Source: CAYPAV01 sp964408805
Lineage (GTDB): Bacteria > Pseudomonadota > Alphaproteobacteria > UBA8366
Assembly (NCBI GenBank): GCA_964408805.1
Contig: CAYPAV010000007.1
Span: forward strand, 62,001-126,000
Length of the DNA stretch: 64,000 nucleotides
Reading direction: 5' to 3'
In this document: one piece after another, positions 59,260 through 64,000 of the stretch
Numbering within the stretch: position 1 is the stretch's first letter
Layout of the letters: every line of letters starts with the position of its first letter
Position numbers and translations under genes: made by a program
Notes under the pieces: model-generated
Told to the model about the DNA's origin: nothing
What the model saw: only the letters and a program-made list of their open reading frames with translations
Database searches by the model: none

Positions 59260-62220
59260 TCAATTGCCTTCGCGGCCCGGTGTTTCGATCAGCAGTTTGA
59301 AATGCTCGTGAACTCGAGCCGCAACCTCTTCCATACGCGCCTTCAATGTGTCGAAATCGGCGGCCTCGCCCGCCTGGACGAGGGCCTCGCGCTGGCCGGG
59401 CGGCGGATCATCGTCTTCCAGGCGCTCGGGGCCGATCAGGCGTATGACCGATTGCACGCGCTGCCAGAGCCCTAGCGCTTGGGTCAGATCCGCTGCGATT
59501 TCAGATGTCAGAACGCCCGCCGATTCGAGTTTCGCGATCGTGACCGACGTCGTCGGCGAGAGAACGTCCGGTGAGGCCGCCGCTGATTTCAGTTGCAGGT
59601 ATTGCGCGATGAACTCGACATCGACCAATCCGCCCCGGCGATGTTTGATGTCCCACGGCGAGAGGCCTTTGTGCTCGGTCGTGATTCGGGCTCGCATCTC
59701 GGTCACGGCGGCAAGCAATTCACCGGTGTCGCGGGGCGCCGTCAAAATTTCGCGGATGCCGGCTTCGAGCGCCGCGCACAGAACCGCCGGTCCCGCGATG
59801 ACACGCGAGCGGGTGAGTGCCATATGCTCCCAAATCCAGGCCGAGTCGCGCTGGTAATTCATGAACCCCTCGCACTTCACCGCGACTGGTCCCTTGTTTC
59901 CGGAAGGTCTGAGGCGGAGGTCGAGATCGTAGAGCCGGCCCTCTCCCGTCGGCGCCGTGACGGCACTGGTCAGGCGTTGCGCCAGACGCATGAAATAGAC
60001 GCTGGGCGCCAGCGGCTTTGGACCATCCGAGGCATCGACATCGTCCGGATGATCGTAGACGAAGACCAGATCGAGATCCGATTCCGGCATCAACTCGCGC
60101 CCGCCGAGCTTGCCGTAGGCGATAATCGCCATGCCGCCGCCGGGGACGGCGCCGTGGAGGCGGGCGAATTCGGCCTCGACCCGCGGCAGGTTCGCGCGAA
60201 GGACGCTTTCGGCAATGGCGGAAAGAACGGGGCCTGCGGCGGCGCCATCGATTCTGCCTCGCAGGATCTGTACGCCGACGCGAAACTTATGGTCGTTCGT
60301 CCATCGACGCGTGATGTCCAGGACATGTTCGAAATGATCGGCCTGGTCCAGCGCCTCGATGAGTTCGCGGTCCAGCGCCTCCAAATCGTCGATCGGCCGT
60401 TCAAAATCCTCGGTCAGAACGTGGTCGAGGAGGCGGGGATTTCGGCTGAGCCAATCCGCCAGCAGCGGCGCATCGCCCATGATCCGCGCCACCAGGTCCA
60501 GGAGACCCGGGTTGGCGTGAAGCAGCGACAAAAATTGCACCCCGGCCGGCAGATGTCCCAGGAAGTCGTCGAATTTTGCGAAGGCGTGATCGGGATTGGC
60601 AGTTTCCGAGAATGAGGCCAGGAGGCGCGGCATCAGCTCGGTCAGGAGCTGTCGCGAGCGCTCGCTCCGGGTCGCGCGATAGCGGCCGTGATGCCAGATT
60701 CGGACCACGTTGAAGACCTTGGCGGCGTCCGAAAAACCCATGTCGAGAAGCGTCGCCAGGGTGTCGGGATGAAGCTCGTTGCCGGTAAAGACGAGTGAGC
60801 CCTCGGCACCGAGATCCGCCGATTCCTCGAAGAGTTCGGCATAGTGGCATTCGACGGAGCGCAATCTCGCCAACAAGGCCTCGCGAAATTCCGCCAGGGA
60901 ATCGTAACCGGCGAAGATCGCGATTTTTTCCACTCGTGCGTCGGTCTTTGGCAGCTCGTGGGTTTGGTTGTCGTCGACCATTTGCAGCCGGTGCTCTAGG
61001 CGCCTGAGGAACCGGTAGGCTTCCGTCATTTCCTCGTTCGTCACGGCCGTAATCCGTCCTTGCCCGGCCAAGGCCTCCAGGACATCGCAGACCTGCTGGC
61101 CTCGGAGCGCTTGGTTGCGGCCGCCCCAGATCAATTGCTGGGTTTGGGCGAAGAACTCGATCTCGCGAATGCCGCCGCGACCGAGCTTTATGTTGTGACC
61201 GTTGACCGCTATTTCGCCGCCGCCGCGATGGGCGGTGATTTGGCGCTTAACCGAATGGATGTCCTCGATCGCGGCGAAATCCAGATTCTTGCGCCAGATA
61301 AAGGGCCGGAGGTGGCGCAGGAAACGTTCGCCGAGGGCCAGATCGCCGGCGACCGGCCGTGCGCGGATCATCGCCATGCGTTCCCAGTTCTGGCCGACGC
61401 TTTCGTAATAGGTCTCCGCCGCGAGGGTTGAAATGGCGACGGGCGTCGTTCCGGGATCCGGCCGCAAGCGGAGATCGGTGCGATGGACATAGCCGTCGGC
61501 GGTTCGTTCCTCGAGAATTCGGACCATGTCGCGGGTGGCGCGCACCATATGCTGGCTCAACCCGTCGCTATCGTCGGTTCGCACAATCTCCGGATCGTAG
61601 AGAACGATCAGGTCGACATCGCTCGAATAGTTGAGCTCGCGCGCGCCGAGCTTGCCGAGGCCAAGGACCACATAACCCGACTCTCGTTCCGGTTCGTGTG
61701 CGTCCGCGAGGTCGATCCGTCCGGTCTCGGCGAGACCGCGCAATACATGCCGGATCGCCAGCGATATCGAGAGGTCGGCAAAGTCGCTTAGTGATTCCAT
61801 AACCTTCTTTACGGACCAAACCTCGGCGATGTCCGCGCATGCGATGGTCAGCGCCGCGCGCCGTTTCGCAAGGCGAAGACCGGACATGAGGGCTTCGGTA
61901 TCGCCGTTTCCGCCCAGCCCATCGATCGCGGCGGAAATGACATTCGGAAAGACGGCGGAGGGCCCGCGCCGCAACAGGTCGCAGACGAAACCGGCATCCC
62001 GCTGGAGGCATTGCGCAAGAAATGGACTATTGCCCGATATCGCCGCCAAAAGGGCGCGAACGTTCCGGTTTTCGGCCAGCCCGTTGGCTAAGGACGACGA
62101 CTCCTCCGGGACGTTTTCGAGCCACCGTTCGAGAGTGCGTTCCGCGTGATCGGGATCCGCCGCCCGGGGCAATTCCGCCGGGTCGAAAGCGAACACTGAA
62201 AATTCTTCGTTCAACGGCAT
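59260..62220 (-). CDS. glnE: Bifunctional glutamine synthetase adenylyltransferase/deadenylase
   Basis: A 986-residue regulator that adenylylates glutamine synthetase (turning it down) or removes the AMP, in response to PII and glutamine. It has two nucleotidyltransferase domains. The deadenylylase domain motif is GLGKLGARELNYSSDVDLIVLYD near residue 190, and the adenylylase domain motif is AYGKLGGRELMPESDLDLVFVYD near 705. The GlnD-PII uridylyltransferase-like helical linkers (GGIREIEFFAQTQQLIWGG; GGLVDVEFIAQYLQL) follow each. Length is normal. glnA and glnB are not in the window. Confidence 0.97.
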   Translation of the reverse strand: MPLNEEFSVFAFDPAELPRAADPDHAERTLERWLENVPEESSSLANGLAENRNVRALLAAISGNSPFLAQCLQRDAGFVCDLLRRGPSAVFPNVISAAIDGLGGNGDTEALMSGLRLAKRRAALTIACADIAEVWSVKKVMESLSDFADLSISLAIRHVLRGLAETGRIDLADAHEPERESGYVVLGLGKLGARELNYSSDVDLIVLYDPEIVRTDDSDGLSQHMVRATRDMVRILEERTADGYVHRTDLRLRPDPGTTPVAISTLAAETYYESVGQNWERMAMIRARPVAGDLALGERFLRHLRPFIWRKNLDFAAIEDIHSVKRQITAHRGGGEIAVNGHNIKLGRGGIREIEFFAQTQQLIWGGRNQALRGQQVCDVLEALAGQGRITAVTNEEMTEAYRFLRRLEHRLQMVDDNQTHELPKTDARVEKIAIFAGYDSLAEFREALLARLRSVECHYAELFEESADLGAEGSLVFTGNELHPDTLATLLDMGFSDAAKVFNVVRIWHHGRYRATRSERSRQLLTELMPRLLASFSETANPDHAFAKFDDFLGHLPAGVQFLSLLHANPGLLDLVARIMGDAPLLADWLSRNPRLLDHVLTEDFERPIDDLEALDRELIEALDQADHFEHVLDITRRWTNDHKFRVGVQILRGRIDGAAAGPVLSAIAESVLRANLPRVEAEFARLHGAVPGGGMAIIAYGKLGGRELMPESDLDLVFVYDHPDDVDASDGPKPLAPSVYFMRLAQRLTSAVTAPTGEGRLYDLDLRLRPSGNKGPVAVKCEGFMNYQRDSAWIWEHMALTRSRVIAGPAVLCAALEAGIREILTAPRDTGELLAAVTEMRARITTEHKGLSPWDIKHRRGGLVDVEFIAQYLQLKSAAASPDVLSPTTSVTIAKLESAGVLTSEIAADLTQALGLWQRVQSVIRLIGPERLEDDDPPPGQREALVQAGEAADFDTLKARMEEVAARVHEHFKLLIETPGREGN

Positions 62221-62286
62221 TCAGTCCCTATCAAAATCGGGGTGGGCCAGTATGATGATGAACGCTTTCAAGGAAAATGCACGCTC

Positions 62287-64000
62287 ATGATTCGCCGGAC
62301 CTCCATTATCGCGATCGAACTCGTCGCGGGTCTCATGGGCGTCGCCGTCATAGCCCTCGCGGCTCTGTTCTGGCGACTGACGACCGGCCCCCTGTCGCTC
62401 GATTTCGCGACACCTTATATCGAGCGGGCATTGATCGTCGAGGAACCGGCGATCGAAGTGAAAATTCAGGAAACGGAGTTGGTTTGGGCGGGCTGGGACC
62501 GCCGTTTCGACATTCGCGTCACCAATGCCGCGATTTTGGGGTCTGGAGGAAAGATTCTCGCGACCTTGCCTGAAGTCTCCTTGGGTGTCTCCATCGCGGG
62601 GTTGCTGCATGGCGTAGTGGCACCGAAACGGATCGAGGTGCGGGGCCTGACGGCAACGGTCGAGCGCGGCCCCGACGGCGAAGTCGTGATGGGATTTCTC
62701 GTGGGCAAGGACAAACCCGCCGATGCCGCCTTCGCCCGTGCCTTGCCGCGTTACGTGGCCAAGCTGACGGGTCCGCTCGATTCCGACTCGCCGTTTGGGT
62801 ATCTGAATATTGTGCGCATATCCGATGTCGACCTGCGGTTTATCGATCGGCCGAGAGGTGCTGTCTGGCATGCGCCGCGCGCCGGGATCGAGGTGGCACG
62901 CGGCGTGGACGGGGTCGAGGCCGAGGCGTCGCTTGAATTGAACCTCGATGGTCGTTCTACCCAAGTAAACGCCCATATGATCTATGGCTCCGATCGGCCG
63001 ACCGTCGACATTTCCGTCGAGTTCGACCGAGTGCTGCCAAGCGACCTGGCGAAACGTCTTCCCGAGGTCGCGATGATTTCGCCGATCGATGTGCCGATCT
63101 CGGGTCAGTTTCAGATATTGGCACGGCACACCGGCGTCTTGGATTCCGTTGCCTTCGATCTTCGCAGCGGACGGGGCGCGCTCGCCGGAAATCTGATTCG
63201 CGATCAAAGCGGAGAGATCGACCTTTCGGCCCGGTTGACCGGCGCCACCTTCGACAACGTGGCCGCTTTCGCGCCCGCCTTGGTCAGGGATATCAATCTG
63301 ACGTCGACCTTCGACGGAGGGGTGACGGGCCGACTGAACGGTGACGGTCGGGTCAAGTTTCTCGATCTTTCCTTCGATGGCGGGCCCGGCAGGCTAACCT
63401 TGAGGAATCGGCTCCCCAAGCCGATTGATATCGGGGGGCTTCGATTCAAGGCGCGGATCGAGGACGATTTCAACAGTGTGCGGCTGACCGAAGGGCAAGT
63501 GGATATCGATGGTTCGGTGGTGACGGCGAACGCCTCCGCAAGGAAGCTTGGCGACCAAGTGCGGCTTCGATTGGACGCGGCCGTTCGGAACCTCGATATG
63601 GCGAAGCTGCCCCGCTATTGGCCGAAGGGTTTGGGCAAGTCGGCGAGGGATTGGGTGACCATGAATATACGGGCCGGGCGGGTCTCGCGCGGTACGATCG
63701 CTATGGTGCTTCATGCACCGGCTAAGAAACCGACCAGAATGACAGCCGAATCCATTTCCGGAGGTCTCGAATATCGGGATCTCGTGGTGCGCTATTTTGC
63801 CGGATTGCCGAATGCGGTGGAGGTCGCCGGGACCGCTTCTTTTACGAAGGATCGGTTCGATCTCGATGTCGCCGCTGGACGGGTCGACGATGTTCAGCTC
63901 GAAAACGGCGTGATCCATATGACTGCGTTGGACACCGACAATGAAAGAATCGCAATCGATCTGGTGTTGCAGGGCTCGTTGGCGACGGCGCTCCGCGTCG
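62287..64000 (+). CDS. AsmA/YhdP-like envelope protein (partial)
   Basis: The first 571 codons of a long gene that runs past the right edge. One N-terminal membrane anchor (IIAIELVAGLMGVAVIALAALFW) is followed by repeated beta-strand segments (EVRGLTATVERG, VRISDVDLRFIDRP, LELNLDGRSTQVNAHMIYG, LSARLTGATFDNVAAF). The segment LPRYWPKGLGKSARDWVTMNIRAGRVSRGTI is the DUF3971 landmark of YhdP-type proteins. These large proteins bridge inner and outer membranes and help move phospholipids outward. Full-length relatives exceed 1000 residues. It diverges from glnE with a 66-bp gap. Confidence 0.82.
   Translation, partial: MIRRTSIIAIELVAGLMGVAVIALAALFWRLTTGPLSLDFATPYIERALIVEEPAIEVKIQETELVWAGWDRRFDIRVTNAAILGSGGKILATLPEVSLGVSIAGLLHGVVAPKRIEVRGLTATVERGPDGEVVMGFLVGKDKPADAAFARALPRYVAKLTGPLDSDSPFGYLNIVRISDVDLRFIDRPRGAVWHAPRAGIEVARGVDGVEAEASLELNLDGRSTQVNAHMIYGSDRPTVDISVEFDRVLPSDLAKRLPEVAMISPIDVPISGQFQILARHTGVLDSVAFDLRSGRGALAGNLIRDQSGEIDLSARLTGATFDNVAAFAPALVRDINLTSTFDGGVTGRLNGDGRVKFLDLSFDGGPGRLTLRNRLPKPIDIGGLRFKARIEDDFNSVRLTEGQVDIDGSVVTANASARKLGDQVRLRLDAAVRNLDMAKLPRYWPKGLGKSARDWVTMNIRAGRVSRGTIAMVLHAPAKKPTRMTAESISGGLEYRDLVVRYFAGLPNAVEVAGTASFTKDRFDLDVAAGRVDDVQLENGVIHMTALDTDNERIAIDLVLQGSLATALRV

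Noticed and set aside
1..64000. Mobile elements, prophage, CRISPR arrays, rRNA or tRNA genes
   Set aside because: No transposase, integrase, phage structural gene, regularly spaced repeats or RNA gene signature was recognised on either strand.

Overview
The window is GC-rich chromosomal DNA that looks alphaproteobacterial, most likely Rhodospirillales-like. The evidence is a bacterial NDUFA12 complex I accessory protein, a membrane-anchored Pam18/Tim14-type J protein, a B12-dependent class II ribonucleotide reductase, a phasin with PhaR-like operators, a PleD-like diguanylate cyclase, and two neighbourhoods familiar from that class: aroQ-accB-accC-aat beside DUF2155/MlaD/NDUFA12, and rne beside amiC-mrcA-prfB. 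The placement is by gene content only. No IS element, prophage, CRISPR array, rRNA or tRNA was recognised.

Layout. 1-8.1 kb (minus strand) is a catabolic/accessory block: a cut-off GlpD-like oxidoreductase, an orphan NMT1-type binding protein, an amidase with an apparent internal deletion, a 3-hydroxyisobutyrate dehydrogenase-like protein, a GFA protein, a hydantoinase, an unknown secreted protein, an SDR and a lipoprotein. 8.3-13.4 kb (plus) holds a molybdopterin oxidoreductase, an unknown secreted protein, a VWA protein and a membrane J protein. 13.5-17.2 kb is a sugar-nucleotide operon (galU, ugd, phosphohexomutase). 17.2-24.1 kb holds a DacF-type carboxypeptidase with a SPOR domain, a phasin with a readable control region, a methyltransferase, clpS-clpA and a diguanylate cyclase. 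24.2-32.0 kb holds a FemAB-like protein, an amidohydrolase, an M48 peptidase, a RidA protein and nrdJ. 32.4-37.2 kb is NDUFA12, two tandem MlaD proteins and DUF2155, facing aroQ-accB-accC-aat. 37.3-48.3 kb holds an S9 peptidase, a SPOR lipoprotein, an enoyl-CoA hydratase, a GST, a DsbA-like protein, a BepA-like M48/TPR protease, a GGT-like protein, an aminotransferase and a cyclopropane fatty acid synthase. 48.4-62.3 kb holds rne, amiC, mrcA, prfB (with its frameshift), a nitroreductase, a CaiB-type CoA transferase, a DUF455 protein and glnE. An AsmA/YhdP-like gene runs off the right edge.

Themes. Envelope biogenesis recurs (PBP1A, AmiC, DacF, two SPOR proteins, MlaD pair, BepA-like protease, DsbA-like protein, CFA synthase, AsmA-like protein). 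N-degron proteolysis is represented by Aat, ClpS and ClpA. Regulatory sequence can be read at four places: phasin promoter and operators, nrdJ promoter with NrdR-box-like sites, the rne/amiC divergent region, and the prfB frameshift site. I found no clear, self-contained novel system. The best leads are the damaged amidase signature, the GGT-like protein lacking the usual nucleophile position, the unknown secreted/VWA/J-protein block, and the symmetric rne/amiC promoter region.
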